64,000 nucleotides of DNA from JAUSIF01 sp964620215 (lineage in GTDB: Bacteria > Pseudomonadota > Alphaproteobacteria > Rhizobiales > Xanthobacteraceae): the NCBI GenBank assembly GCA_964620215.1, contig CAZUJE010000001.1:1-64000 (forward strand), given 5' to 3'. Shown one piece after another: positions 34,905-45,276 of the stretch (its first letter is position 1; each line of letters opens with the position of its first letter). The notes under the pieces are model-generated. The model made no database searches. It had not been told where the DNA came from and saw only the letters and a program-made list of their open reading frames with translations. A program made the translations under genes and the position numbers.

Positions 34905-37697
34905 ATGGCTCAATCCAGCAGGCGCCGGCAAAAACCAGCTTCTTCGGAATTAATCAACGCGGAAAAAATCCGCGCTGGAATCGCCGCCGCCATTTCGCAA
35001 TCGGGCGGCGAAGCGAATTTGCGCATCGCGCTTGCGAGTCAGCTCAAGGCCGCGCTGCTCGAAGGCAGGAAGCGCGCGGAGAAGCATCTGATCGCGAGTG
35101 GCTCCGGGCGTGAATGCGCGGGCGGGCTTTCCGCGTTGATGGATGAGATTATCAGAATCGCGCATGAATTCACCGCGGGCGCGCTTTATAAATCGCAAAA
35201 TCCTTCATCCAGCGAGCGTATGGCGATTGTCGCCGTCGGCGGATATGGGCGCGGGTTGCTGGCGCCCGGTTCCGACATCGATCTTCTGTTTTTGCTTCCT
35301 TACAAGCAGACCGCCTGGGGCGAGAGTGTCGCCGAGGCGATCCTGTATGCGCTGTGGGACATGGGTCTGAAGGTCGGCCACGCCACGCGGTCAGTGGACG
35401 AATGCATCCGTCAGTCGCGTGCCGACATCACGATCCGCACGACGATTCTGGAAGCAAGGCATCTTGTCGGTGACGAAAAACTTTTCGAGGAACTGATCAA
35501 ACGCTTTGACAAGGAGATCGTGCAGGGCAGTGCCGCCGAATTCGTCACCGCGAAACTTGCGGAACGCGACGAGCGTCACCGGCGCGTCGGCCAGTCGCGT
35601 TATCTCGTCGAGCCGAACGTCAAGGAAGGCAAGGGCGGCCTGCGCGACCTGCACACGCTGTTCTGGATCGCCAAATATGTCTACCGCGTGAACTCCACCG
35701 CCGAGCTTGTGGAGAAGGGCGTTTTCACCGCGGCAGAGCTTTCGCTCTTCCGCCGCTGCGAGGACTTCCTCTGGGCGGTGAGATGCAATCTGCATTTTCT
35801 CACCGGCCGCGCGGAAGAGCGGCTCTCCTTCGACGTGCAGCGCGAGATGGCCGAACGGCTCGGCTACACCGAACATCCCGGTATGCAGGACGTCGAGCGA
35901 TTTATGAAACATTACTTTCTGGTCGCGAAAGACGTCGGAGATCTCACGGGCATCATGTGCGCGGCGCTAGAGCAGCAGCAAGCCGCGCCGGTGCCGCGCC
36001 TCAGCCGCGTCGTCGCCACGCTCACCCGCAAGAAAAGCTGGAAGATTAAAGGCCACGACGACTTCATCGTGAATTTCGACCGCCTGAATGTCGTGGATGA
36101 AGATGCGTTCGAGCGCGATCCGGTCAATCTGATCCGGCTGTTTCAGGTGGCCGACAGCCATAATCTCGAATTGCACCCGAATGTGCTGCATCTCGCCCGG
36201 CGCTCGCTGAAGCTGATCGACGCGGATTTGCGTGAAGACAAGGAAGCAAATCGTTTGTTTCGCGAGATTCTGACGTCACGCAACACGCCGGAAATCGTGC
36301 TGCGGAAAATGAATGAGACAGGCGTGCTGGGGAAATTTGTTCCTGAATTCGGGCGCGTCGTCGCGATGATGCAGTTCAATCTCTATCACCACTATACGGT
36401 GGACGAGCATCTCCTGCGTTGCATCGGCGTGCTGTATGAAATCGAGCAAGGCACAAATCCGGAATACGGCCTCGCCAATGAGTTGATGTCCGGCATCAAA
36501 AACCGCGATCTGCTTTACATCGCGCTGTTCCTGCATGACATCGCGAAAGGCCGTCTCGAGGACCATTCGATTGCCGGCGCGCGCGTTGCGCGCAAGCTTT
36601 GCCCGCGCTTCGGGTTGAACGCCGCCGAAACCGAGACGGTTTCCTGGCTGGTGGAAAAACACCTCGTGATGTCCACGGTGGCGCAATCACGCGATATCAA
36701 CGATCGCAAAACAATCGAATCGTTCGTCGCCGTCGTTCAAAGCCTTGAACGGCTAAAAATGCTTTTGATTTTGACGACTGCTGATATTCGCGCCGTTGGA
36801 CCAGGCGTGTGGAACGGCTGGAAGGCGCAGTTGCTTCGCAGCCTTTATTACGAAACCGAGCCGGTGCTCACCGGCGGCTTCTCCGAAGTGAACCGCAGCA
36901 AGCGCGTGGAGATGGCGCAAGCGGAATTCCGCGTAGCGATGAAGGATTGGGATCCGGCTAAGCTGGAGCGCTACATCGCGAAACATTATCCGCCCTACTG
37001 GTTGAAAGTGGATCTCGCGCGGAAAATAGAACACGCGCGTTTCCTAAACGAATCGGAACGAGCAAGCCGTTCGCTTGCAACAGCCGCGCGGCCAGATCAG
37101 CAGCGCGGCGTCACCGAGCTCACTATTCTCGCGCCCGACCATCCGCGCCTGCTTTCGATCATCGCCGGCGCGTGTGCGGTTGCGGGCGGCAATATCGTTG
37201 ACGCGCAGATTTTTACGACCACCGACGGCCTTGCGCTCGATACAATTTCCATTTCCCGCGAGTTCGACCGCGACGAAGACGAAGATCGCCGCGCCACGCG
37301 CATCGCCGAAGGTATCGAACGAACGCTGCGTGGCGAGGCGCAGTTACCGGAAGTGATTGCCCGCCGCGCGCCTAAACCGCGTCACGCGGCGTTTATGATC
37401 GAGCCGGAAGTCAATGTGAACAATGTCTGGTCGGATCGTCATACGGTGATTGAGGTGATCGGCCTCGACCGGCCGGGACTTTTGTTCAATCTCACCAACA
37501 CGATTTCTCGCCTGAACCTGAACATCGCCTCTGCCCATGTGGCGACCTTCGGCGAGCGTGTGATCGACGTCTTTTACGTCACCGACCTGACCGGCGCGAA
37601 GATCGTTTCGCCTCAGCGGCAGGCCGCGATCCGGCGGGCGTTGCTGGCGGCTTTCGAGCAGCCGGAGTCCGCGGACGGCTCCAAAAAGTCCGCTTAG
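34905..37697 (+). CDS. glnD: bifunctional PII uridylyltransferase/uridylyl-removing enzyme
   Basis: A nitrogen sensor that uridylylates PII proteins when glutamine is low and reverses this when it is high. It has 930 residues. The nucleotidyltransferase motif GGYGRGLLAPGSDIDLLFL is at about 112-130, a GlnE-like helical domain follows, the HD hydrolase domain (LFLHDIAKGRLEDHS) is near 543, and two ACT domains start near 736 and 847. I chose the ATG at 34905 because AGGAAA precedes it; the ATG-like codon at 34836 has none. mrcA follows 85 bases downstream. Confidence 0.96.
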   Translation: MAQSSRRRQKPASSELINAEKIRAGIAAAISQSGGEANLRIALASQLKAALLEGRKRAEKHLIASGSGRECAGGLSALMDEIIRIAHEFTAGALYKSQNPSSSERMAIVAVGGYGRGLLAPGSDIDLLFLLPYKQTAWGESVAEAILYALWDMGLKVGHATRSVDECIRQSRADITIRTTILEARHLVGDEKLFEELIKRFDKEIVQGSAAEFVTAKLAERDERHRRVGQSRYLVEPNVKEGKGGLRDLHTLFWIAKYVYRVNSTAELVEKGVFTAAELSLFRRCEDFLWAVRCNLHFLTGRAEERLSFDVQREMAERLGYTEHPGMQDVERFMKHYFLVAKDVGDLTGIMCAALEQQQAAPVPRLSRVVATLTRKKSWKIKGHDDFIVNFDRLNVVDEDAFERDPVNLIRLFQVADSHNLELHPNVLHLARRSLKLIDADLREDKEANRLFREILTSRNTPEIVLRKMNETGVLGKFVPEFGRVVAMMQFNLYHHYTVDEHLLRCIGVLYEIEQGTNPEYGLANELMSGIKNRDLLYIALFLHDIAKGRLEDHSIAGARVARKLCPRFGLNAAETETVSWLVEKHLVMSTVAQSRDINDRKTIESFVAVVQSLERLKMLLILTTADIRAVGPGVWNGWKAQLLRSLYYETEPVLTGGFSEVNRSKRVEMAQAEFRVAMKDWDPAKLERYIAKHYPPYWLKVDLARKIEHARFLNESERASRSLATAARPDQQRGVTELTILAPDHPRLLSIIAGACAVAGGNIVDAQIFTTTDGLALDTISISREFDRDEDEDRRATRIAEGIERTLRGEAQLPEVIARRAPKPRHAAFMIEPEVNVNNVWSDRHTVIEVIGLDRPGLLFNLTNTISRLNLNIASAHVATFGERVIDVFYVTDLTGAKIVSPQRQAAIRRALLAAFEQPESADGSKKSA

Positions 37698-37782
37698 AGC
37701 CCAAGCCCGGGCTTAACCCCGCTTTAAATCCGCCGATTTAGGTTTCTTTAACCGCGAATACGCGGTGCGGGACGGGACCGAT

Positions 37783-39885
37783 ATGTTTTTCAGAAAGCGC
37801 AAAGCCGCACGCCGGGAGCCGGTGCTCGATACATTCGGCTCGTTGCTGAATGTGCGGGTGGACGCGCGCGACCGCGCCGGCGGCGCAGCCGTGTCCCGTT
37901 CTTACAATAGTGAACGCCCGCTCCGCCGCGACGCACCTCGTCCGGTCAAGCCACGAAAACAGAAACGCGGCCGGCTCGGCAGATTGATCTATTGGGGCAT
38001 CGTGCTCGCGATCTGGTGCATGATCGCTGTAGCCGGATTGTTCGTCTGGCAGACCGTGCGTCTGCCGTCGTTGCAGTCGCTCGTGTTGCCGAAACGCCCG
38101 CCGACGATTTCAATTCTCGGCATGGATGGGCATGTACTCGCCACCCGCGGCGATACCGGCGGCGTTTCGATTCCGGTAAAGGGGATGCCGCCTTATTTGC
38201 CTCAGGCATTCATCGCGATCGAGGACCGCCGCTTCCGTTCGCATTTTGGTTTTGATCCGATCGGCATCATGCGCGCCGTATTGGTGAACCTGAAGGCGAT
38301 GGCTCCGCGCGAAGGCGGCTCGACGCTCACGCAGCAGCTCGCAAAGAATCTTTTCCTGAATGAAAAGCGCACGCTCGCCCGCAAGCTCGACGAGCTGGTG
38401 CTCGCTTTGTGGCTTGAGGCTTCCTATTCGAAGGATGAAATTCTCGAATTGTATCTGAACCGCGTTTATTTTGGCTCTGGCGCTTACGGCGTGGAGGCCG
38501 CTGCACAACGCTACTTCGGAAAATCCGCACGCATGGTGACGCTTGGCGAAGCAGCGGTTCTCGCAGGCCTCGTGAAAGCCCCATCCCGTCTCGCGCCCAA
38601 CCGCAATCCTAAACTCGCGCGCGAGCGTGCGGAGCTTGTAATGGCCGCGATGGTGGATGCCGGTTTCATCACCAACGAGATGGTGAACATCACGCGCTCG
38701 CGTCCGCTTACCATTGTGAAATACGACAATCTCGGCTCGACGGGCTACATCGCGGACCTGATTATGGATGAACTCGAAGAACTCGTCGGCCGTGCCGGTA
38801 AGGATATTACGGTTCAGACCACCATCGATTCCGTTTTGCAGACGCAGGCCGAACGGGCGCTCGCGGATGAACTCGCTGCGAAAGGCGAAAAATACGGCGT
38901 GACGCAGGGCGCTGTTGTTTCGATGGACCCGGACGGCGCAATCCGCGCGCTGGTCGGCGGAAGAAATTATTACGACAGCCAGTTCAACCGCGCGATCAAT
39001 GCGAAACGCCAGCCTGGTTCGGCCTTCAAGCCGTTCGTCTATCTGACGGCGCTGGAGCGCGGGCTGACACCCGAAACAGTGCGCGAAGACGCGCCGATCA
39101 ACATCAGAGGCTGGAAGCCTGAAAACTACACCAAGGAATATCGCGGACCGGTTACGCTCACGACTGCGCTTTCGCATTCCTTGAATACGGTATCCGTCCG
39201 CCTCGGACTCGAAGTTGGCCCGAATGCCGTCATCAAGACCGCGCACCGGCTCGGAATTTCCTCGAAGCTCACATCGAACGCTTCCATCGCGCTCGGCACG
39301 TCGGAAGTCTCGCTGCTTGAACTCGTCTCGGCCTACGCGCCCTTTGCTAACGGGGGCATTGGCATTGTTCCGCGAGTCGTGGAGCAGGTGAAAGGTGCCG
39401 ACGGCTCGATCCTGTTCGCGCGCTCCGCGTCAGGCGGGCCGGGCAGCGTGGTGGCGCCGCCGCATCTCACCATGATGAACCGGATGCTGGAAGAAACACT
39501 GCTCACCGGAACCGCCCAACGCGCAAAAATTCCCGGTTGGCCAGCCGCCGGAAAAACCGGGACCAGCCAGGATTTTCGTGATGCCTGGTTCATTGGTTAT
39601 ACCGGACGTCTCGTTACCGGCGTGTGGCTCGGCAACGACGATAATTCTCCGACCAAGCGCGCTTCAGGTTCCAGCATTCCGGTGGACATCTGGAACAAGT
39701 TGATGCGCGCGGCGCACGAGAATGTGCCGCCGATAGCATTGCCCGGAACGGATGAGCGCGGCTACGGACGAATGCCGGTTCCGCAAACTCCGGTCATCGA
39801 TGCCCCTGTTTCGTCCGGCCCGGCGCCAAGCCGGAACGATTCCTCGATGGATGGCTGGCTGCTTGATCGCTTGCTCGGCCGCTAG
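37783..39885 (+). CDS. class A penicillin-binding protein (PBP1A family)
   Basis: Polymerises and cross-links peptidoglycan in the periplasm. It has about 700 residues. A basic N-terminus and one membrane anchor (about 74-95) lead into a GT51 domain with catalytic Glu147 (EDRRFRSHFGFDP). The transpeptidase has SxxK at Ser413 (PGSAFKP), SxN in SHSLN and KTG at Lys591 (KTGTSQDF). I chose the ATG at 37783 over a GTG six codons upstream. It shares CTAG at 39882-39885 with the next, convergent gene. Confidence 0.92.
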   Translation: MFFRKRKAARREPVLDTFGSLLNVRVDARDRAGGAAVSRSYNSERPLRRDAPRPVKPRKQKRGRLGRLIYWGIVLAIWCMIAVAGLFVWQTVRLPSLQSLVLPKRPPTISILGMDGHVLATRGDTGGVSIPVKGMPPYLPQAFIAIEDRRFRSHFGFDPIGIMRAVLVNLKAMAPREGGSTLTQQLAKNLFLNEKRTLARKLDELVLALWLEASYSKDEILELYLNRVYFGSGAYGVEAAAQRYFGKSARMVTLGEAAVLAGLVKAPSRLAPNRNPKLARERAELVMAAMVDAGFITNEMVNITRSRPLTIVKYDNLGSTGYIADLIMDELEELVGRAGKDITVQTTIDSVLQTQAERALADELAAKGEKYGVTQGAVVSMDPDGAIRALVGGRNYYDSQFNRAINAKRQPGSAFKPFVYLTALERGLTPETVREDAPINIRGWKPENYTKEYRGPVTLTTALSHSLNTVSVRLGLEVGPNAVIKTAHRLGISSKLTSNASIALGTSEVSLLELVSAYAPFANGGIGIVPRVVEQVKGADGSILFARSASGGPGSVVAPPHLTMMNRMLEETLLTGTAQRAKIPGWPAAGKTGTSQDFRDAWFIGYTGRLVTGVWLGNDDNSPTKRASGSSIPVDIWNKLMRAAHENVPPIALPGTDERGYGRMPVPQTPVIDAPVSSGPAPSRNDSSMDGWLLDRLLGR

Positions 39886-40658
39886 TTCGTTTCCTTCGCG
39901 CCGTAGCGATGCAATGAATTGCCATGCGCCTTGAGCCACGCTTCCGCGCGGCGGCGCTCGCCTGTCAGTTCATCCACCACGCGCCAGAACCGGGCTGAGT
40001 GATTGAGTTCGCGCCGGTGCGCGACTTCGTGGGCCGCCAGATAATCCAATACAAAGGACGGCGCCATGATGAGCCGCCAGGAATAACTCAGCGAGCCGTC
40101 ATAGGAACAAGAACCCCACCGGCTCGTGCTGTCGCGCAAGCCCACGCGGTCGATTTCAACGCCGAGTTTCCGCGCGTGCAGGCGGGTGGCTGAAAGCAAA
40201 TCCTGCCTTGCCTCGCGCTTCAGAAAGTCCCGCACGCGCCGGGAAATATGCGCGGCTTGTCCCGCGACACAAAGAAGTGAAACGCCATCGCCGGAAATTT
40301 CCGGCCAGACCGTGCCGCGCGATTTCGGGCGATGCTCGATGCGGTGCAGGATGCCGCGAAAGGGAATCGTTTCCCCGTCCGCAAAAGGAACCGGCTCCGG
40401 AATTTTCTTCAGCTTTGTTGCGATCCAGTTTGCGTTGCGTTCGGCAAAAGCATGCGCTTCACGCAGGCTGCCTCGGGGTGGAATCGTCAGCACAATATCC
40501 CGGCGAGCTTCGCGCACGCGCAAGGTGTAGCGCCGCGCCCGCGGGTGGCGCTGCACGAGAATTTCATAGGCCTCGTTCGCGCAGGAGATGACGAGCCGTT
40601 TTGGCTCCTTCGAGACGGGAGCGGACTTTAGGAAACTCGGAAAGAAAAGCTGCATCAT
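39882..40658 (-). CDS. YgjP/DUF45 zinc metallopeptidase-like protein
   Basis: A 258-residue protein of the M48-like YgjP family. The zinc motif is His210-Glu211-x2-His214 in AAHEVAHRRELNHSARFW, with His220 next. The conserved block DSTSRWGSCSYDGSLSYSWRL precedes it. No signal peptide. The substrate of this family is not established. It converges on the PBP gene and shares four bases with it. Confidence 0.8.
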   Translation of the reverse strand: MMQLFFPSFLKSAPVSKEPKRLVISCANEAYEILVQRHPRARRYTLRVREARRDIVLTIPPRGSLREAHAFAERNANWIATKLKKIPEPVPFADGETIPFRGILHRIEHRPKSRGTVWPEISGDGVSLLCVAGQAAHISRRVRDFLKREARQDLLSATRLHARKLGVEIDRVGLRDSTSRWGSCSYDGSLSYSWRLIMAPSFVLDYLAAHEVAHRRELNHSARFWRVVDELTGERRRAEAWLKAHGNSLHRYGAKETN

Positions 40659-40727
40659 CGGGCCGCAAATCCGAATCGAATCATCTCAGGCAATTCGATT
40701 TAGGCGGATGTTGCAAGTAGCAGCCGT

Positions 40728-42062
40728 TTATTCCGCAGCCGCCCGTCTCGGTGTCTTGGCTGCTTTCGGCTCATGCGAGCGGATGAAATCCGCGATGCGC
40801 GGCGCGATTTCAGAGCGGAATCGGGAGCCGTTGAACACGCCGTAATGGCCAACATCAAGCTGAAGATAGTGCACCTTCATGTCGGCAGGCAGTCCTGAGC
40901 AAAGTTGATGAGTGGCCTCGGTCTGGCCGCGGCCGGAAATATCGTCGTGCTCGCCTTCAATGGTCAGAAGTGCGGTGCGGCGGATTTTTGAAGGATCGAC
41001 CGGCTTGCCGCGATGGGTCATCGTGCCGTTCGGCAGATCGTGGCGGATGAATACTGTTTCCACCGTCTGCAAATAGAATTCCGCGGTGAGATCCATCACA
41101 GCGAGATATTCATCGTAAAACTCGCGGTGTTTTTGCGCGCCGTCACCGTCGCCCTTCACGAGGTGCTGGAAGAAATCCTTATGCGCATCGAGGTGCTTTT
41201 CAAGATTCATGCTAACGAAGCCGGTGAGCTGCAAGAAGCCCGGATAAACTTCGCGCATGAAGCCCGGATGCGGGAATGGCACCTTCGCGATCACGTGACT
41301 GCGAAACCAGTCGATGCCGCGATCTTCGGCGAGCTTGTTCACACCCGTCGGATTGATGCGCGTATCGATGGGCCCGCCCATCAGGATCATCGAGTGCGGC
41401 GTATAGGGATCATCTTCCGCTTCCATGCGAGAAACCGCCGCAAGCACCGGCACGGAGGGCTGGCAGACGCCGATCACATGGCAGTCGCCTCCGAGGCGAT
41501 GCAACATGCTGATGACGTAATCGATATAATCGTCGAGATCGAAACGTCCTTGCGAAATGGGCACCATACGCGCGTCGGACCAGTCGGTGATGTAAACATC
41601 ATGGCGCGGCAAAAACGCTTCGACCGTACCGCGCAACAATGTCGCGTAGTGACCGGACATCGGCGCGACGATCAGAATCTTCGGCTGTTTGTATTTAGGC
41701 GGATGTTCGAAATGCCGCTCGAAATGCAGCAGCTTGCAGAACGGCCGCTCCCATACGGTCGAGATACGAACCGGCACGCGCTCGCCGCCGACAAGCGTCG
41801 AAATGATTTCCCATTCGGGTTTTCCGTAGCGGCGGATCGAGCGCTCATAGACTTCCGCGCCGGCAGCGATCGATTTGCCGAAGGTGGTATGCGCGAAAGG
41901 ATTAAGGGGGTTCTTGAAATAGAGCCGCGTGGCATCGGCCATCGCGCGCGATGGATCAAGCGCGGCGTGTCCCCACTCATACATCCAGTAGAGCGGCGTC
42001 GTGCTGAGCGGTTGGCCTTCGGCTGAGAAGCCTGGAGCGCCGCCGAATACACCAATGGCCAT
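40728..42062 (-). CDS. phaZ: intracellular polyhydroxyalkanoate depolymerase
   Basis: Degrades stored polyhydroxybutyrate granules in the cytosol. It has about 444 residues from the ATG at 42062 (MAIGVFGGAPGF); the frame stays open 24 codons upstream without family-like sequence. The alpha/beta hydrolase core uses Cys200 as nucleophile in GVCQPSVPV, as is usual for intracellular PhaZ, and the GEHDDISG and VGHYG segments hold the Asp and His. An Ala/Lys-rich tail follows. A PHB-storing lifestyle is implied. Confidence 0.9.
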   Translation of the reverse strand: MAIGVFGGAPGFSAEGQPLSTTPLYWMYEWGHAALDPSRAMADATRLYFKNPLNPFAHTTFGKSIAAGAEVYERSIRRYGKPEWEIISTLVGGERVPVRISTVWERPFCKLLHFERHFEHPPKYKQPKILIVAPMSGHYATLLRGTVEAFLPRHDVYITDWSDARMVPISQGRFDLDDYIDYVISMLHRLGGDCHVIGVCQPSVPVLAAVSRMEAEDDPYTPHSMILMGGPIDTRINPTGVNKLAEDRGIDWFRSHVIAKVPFPHPGFMREVYPGFLQLTGFVSMNLEKHLDAHKDFFQHLVKGDGDGAQKHREFYDEYLAVMDLTAEFYLQTVETVFIRHDLPNGTMTHRGKPVDPSKIRRTALLTIEGEHDDISGRGQTEATHQLCSGLPADMKVHYLQLDVGHYGVFNGSRFRSEIAPRIADFIRSHEPKAAKTPRRAAAE

Positions 42063-42174
42063 GCTTTGAGTTCCCGGCCCCCGCCAAAACCCGCCTGTTG
42101 CAATGCAACATAGGGATTCCCGCATGCGAGTCAATGTAACCGGGAAGCTGTGAAGATCGGGTTAGGCGGCGGCT

Positions 42175-42987
42175 TTACTCGCCGATCTGGAGAAAGGAAC
42201 CCGCCTTGCGAGCTGCGCCGAGCAACCAGGCAAGGCTGATGGCTCCGACGGCGATCCAGATCGCGTTCAGCCCGAGCGCCCACAGCATCAGATCGAGCCG
42301 GAACTGTTGATCGATGACAAGCGCCCGCATTCCTTCAAACACAGCGGTGGGTGGCAGCGCCCAAGCAACCGGCTGCAACCACACTGGCAAAGTACTCACA
42401 GGATAATAAACGCAGGCTAGCGGCAGCAGGATGAACATCAGGCTCCAGGCAAGGCCTTCCGCGCCGAGTCCGTTTCTCAAAACAAGACCCGAGCAGAACA
42501 TGCCGACGGCCCAGCTCGTCAGCAGCAAATTCGCGAAGAAGGCAGCGAGCGCGAAGCCAAGACCCCAGAAATTATAGCCGAAGAAAAAAATCGCCATGAT
42601 CGTGACGGGGATAAGTCCCACCGACAGCCGCACAATGCTCATCACCATCAGCGCAATCACGAACTCGATCGGCCGCAGCGGGCTGATCATCAGGTTCGGC
42701 ATATTGCGCGACCACATTTCTTCGAGGAAAGACATCGTGTAGCCGAGCTGGCCGCGAAACAGGATGTCCCAGAGAAGAAACGCTGCAAGAAACGTACTGA
42801 CCGTCGAAGCCAGAGCGCCGGATTTTGACGCGACGCCGATTTGCAGGAAGCCCCACATCACCATTTGCACGGCGGGCCAATAGATCAATTCGAGCAATCG
42901 CGGCCAGGACGAGCGCAATAGATACCAGTGGCGCAGCACAATGGCGCCGATGCGTTGTGGGGAAAATGCGACAGTCGCCGTACTCAC
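42175..42987 (-). CDS. ABC-2 type exporter permease
   Basis: A 270-residue inner-membrane protein with about six hydrophobic segments (roughly 30-55, 60-82, 105-130, 138-165, 172-200 and 235-258). The ABC-2 domain pattern includes FLEEMWSRNMPNLMISPLRP. The partner ATPase gene overlaps its start by four bases. The cargo is unknown; ABC-2 exporters include drug, polysaccharide and lipid carriers. Confidence 0.85.
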   Translation of the reverse strand: MSTATVAFSPQRIGAIVLRHWYLLRSSWPRLLELIYWPAVQMVMWGFLQIGVASKSGALASTVSTFLAAFLLWDILFRGQLGYTMSFLEEMWSRNMPNLMISPLRPIEFVIALMVMSIVRLSVGLIPVTIMAIFFFGYNFWGLGFALAAFFANLLLTSWAVGMFCSGLVLRNGLGAEGLAWSLMFILLPLACVYYPVSTLPVWLQPVAWALPPTAVFEGMRALVIDQQFRLDLMLWALGLNAIWIAVGAISLAWLLGAARKAGSFLQIGE

Positions 42988-43757
42988 GACGCGATTTCCT
43001 TTTCAGGCAGCGGCTCGCGCCGCCCGCGTGCCACGTCGAGGAAAACTTCTTCCAGATTTTGCCGCCCGTAACGCGCGAGCAGTTGATCGGGCGAGCCGTC
43101 GTCCACGATCTGCCCGCGCTTCATCATGATGACGCGGTCGCAGAGACGCTCCACTTCGCCCATATTGTGCGAAGCGAGCAGGATGGTCGCGTTCTTCCTC
43201 GCGCGGTAACGCTCAAGATGCCCGCGGATCCAGTCGGCGGTGTCGGGATCGAGCGAAGCAGTCGGCTCGTCGAGAACGAGCAGATCGGGATCGTTGATCA
43301 GGGATTTTGCAAGAGCAACGCGCGTTTTCTGCCCGGCGGACAATTTGCCTGCGGGCCTGTCAATAAATTCATTCAGGTCGAGATCGGAAGCAAGTTGCGC
43401 GATCTGCGCGTTAATGTCCGGCACGCTGTAGAGCAACCCGAATACTTTCAGATTTTGCCGGACGGTGAGCCGATGCGGGAGATCGACATACGGGCTCTCA
43501 AAATTCATCCGGTGGAGAACGCGGTACGGCTCTTTCGCCATGTTTGCGCCAAACACCTTCACGTTGCCGCTGGTCGGCGTGACCAGGCTCATGACCATTC
43601 CGATGGTGGTGGTCTTGCCGGCGCCATTGCCGCCGAGCAGGCCCGTGATCGAGCCTGCGGGTATCGAAAAATCGATTTTATCAACGGCGACCGTTTCGCC
43701 GTATTTCTTGCAGAGTTGTTCGCCCTGAATGGTTGGGATCGTCATTTTTTCTTGCAT
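42984..43757 (-). CDS. ABC transporter ATP-binding protein (ABC-2 exporter)
   Basis: A cytosolic ATPase of about 257 residues. Walker A is GGNGAGKTT, the signature is LSAGQKTRVALAKSL and Walker B is LLVLDEPTASLDPD, followed by the switch histidine in ILLASHNMGEVERL. I chose the ATG at 43757 (MQEKMTIPTIQG); an ATG at 43745 is equally possible and a GTG at 43784 less so. It forms one exporter with the overlapping permease. Confidence 0.88.
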   Translation of the reverse strand: MQEKMTIPTIQGEQLCKKYGETVAVDKIDFSIPAGSITGLLGGNGAGKTTTIGMVMSLVTPTSGNVKVFGANMAKEPYRVLHRMNFESPYVDLPHRLTVRQNLKVFGLLYSVPDINAQIAQLASDLDLNEFIDRPAGKLSAGQKTRVALAKSLINDPDLLVLDEPTASLDPDTADWIRGHLERYRARKNATILLASHNMGEVERLCDRVIMMKRGQIVDDGSPDQLLARYGRQNLEEVFLDVARGRREPLPEKEIAS

Positions 43758-43859
43758 TAGAGGTTTGCTCGGCACTCCGCTCACGTAATGTGCGGGAAAG
43801 TACTAAGATAAGAAATGTGGCGGTTCTGTCTTCGGGCGCGTCAATATCGGATTTGAAGC

Positions 43860-45209
43860 ATGGCTGGAATTCCCAATCAGTTGATCGGACCGCGTCCTTA
43901 CGGGATCAGGCTGGATACACTGGTCCGCCTTCGCTGGCTCGCGGTGGCGGGTCAGGCGATTGCGCTTGTGATTGTGTATTGGGGATTTGGGTTCTCGCTG
44001 CCGATCTGGCCGGCGCTGGCGATTGTCGCGGTGACTGCGGCCACCAATCTGGCGCTTCGTCTCCGCAAGCCGCGCGTGCAGCGGGTCGAGGACCGCGAAG
44101 CGGGCGTGATCCTGGGCTTCGACATCATCCAGCTTGCGTTGCTTCTTTATCTGACCGGCGGGCTTGGCAATCCGTTCAGCGAATTGTTCCTGGCGCCTGT
44201 GCTGATTTCCGCGACCGCGCTGAAGCCCCGCACGACGCTGACGCTTGGTATTCTTGTTGTCATCCTCGCGACCATTATCTCCAACATCCATCACCCGCTG
44301 CCGTGGTCGGCGAATTCCGTTTTCATGCCGCCGAAACTTTTCATCGTCGGCATGTGGGCGTCGGTGCTGGTGTCGGTTGCCTTCATCGGCGGCTATGCAT
44401 GGGCGGTGGCCAAGGAAACGCGCCAGCTTTCGGATGCGCTGGCGGAAACCGAACTCGTGCTCGCGCGCGAACAGCACCTGACCGCGCTTGACGGTCTGGC
44501 GGCGGCTGCCGCGCACGAGCTGGGCACGCCGCTCGCAACAATCGCCATCGTCGCGCGCGAGATGGAGCGCGATCTGCCAACGGACTCGCCCCATATCGGT
44601 GATGTAAAACTGCTGCGTGAACAGAGCGAACGCTGCCGCGCGATTCTGCGCACGCTGACATCCTTGGATTCAGGTGACGCGCCGTTCGACCGGATGCCGC
44701 TGACGCATCTATTGGACGAAGTGGTCTCACCGCACCGCCCGTTCGGAATCGAAATCGATGTCGAAACGCCGGACGGAAAAACAGGAGAGCCGGTGATCGC
44801 GCGCAATCCTGCGATTCTTTATGGACTCGGCAATCTCGTGGAGAACGCGGTCGATTACGCACGCGAGCGGGTGAATGTTGTCGCCCAATGGAGCAAGAAC
44901 GAAGTCAGCGTTCAGGTAATTGATGATGGTCCGGGCTTCGCGCCTGAAGTCATCAACCGCATCGGTGAGCCGTATGTAACCAATCGCGCGCGCCGCACGG
45001 GAGAAGAAGACACGCCGGGCGGTCTGGGACTCGGCTTCTTCATTGCGAAGACTTTGCTGGAGCGCACCGGCGCGCTCTTGTCTCTGGAAAATCGCATTTA
45101 CCCTCATACCGGAGCGATGGTGCGGGTGCGCTGGTCACGCGAGGCTTTCGAGCATAATCTCAGCCGCGAAAGCACCGGAATGACGGATAAATCCGCCGAA
45201 ATGGGCTGA
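43860..45209 (+). CDS. regB: redox-responsive sensor histidine kinase RegB/PrrB/ActS
   Basis: Senses redox state of the quinone pool and phosphorylates RegA. It has 449 residues. Six membrane segments lie within about 25-205, with the quinone-binding element GGLGNPF. The phosphoacceptor His219 (AAAAHELGTPL) sits in an E-L-G-T-P H-box, the redox-active Cys259 (EQSERCRAIL) follows, and the N, G1 (DDGPGF) and G2 (GGLGLGFF) boxes end the kinase domain. In this family oxidation of that Cys lowers kinase activity. regA follows 67 bases downstream. Confidence 0.94.
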   Translation: MAGIPNQLIGPRPYGIRLDTLVRLRWLAVAGQAIALVIVYWGFGFSLPIWPALAIVAVTAATNLALRLRKPRVQRVEDREAGVILGFDIIQLALLLYLTGGLGNPFSELFLAPVLISATALKPRTTLTLGILVVILATIISNIHHPLPWSANSVFMPPKLFIVGMWASVLVSVAFIGGYAWAVAKETRQLSDALAETELVLAREQHLTALDGLAAAAAHELGTPLATIAIVAREMERDLPTDSPHIGDVKLLREQSERCRAILRTLTSLDSGDAPFDRMPLTHLLDEVVSPHRPFGIEIDVETPDGKTGEPVIARNPAILYGLGNLVENAVDYARERVNVVAQWSKNEVSVQVIDDGPGFAPEVINRIGEPYVTNRARRTGEEDTPGGLGLGFFIAKTLLERTGALLSLENRIYPHTGAMVRVRWSREAFEHNLSRESTGMTDKSAEMG

Positions 45210-45276
45210 CTGCGGCCTTGCCACCGGCAAGCCGGAGAACTAAATGCAGCCCGGCTGATAAACACATTTAATTATC

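Noticed and set aside
38110..39246. Minus-strand frame of about 378 codons
   Set aside because: Antisense shadow of the class A PBP gene, which has all catalytic motifs on the plus strand.
41013..42026. Plus-strand frame of about 337 codons
   Set aside because: Antisense shadow of phaZ, with no ribosome site.
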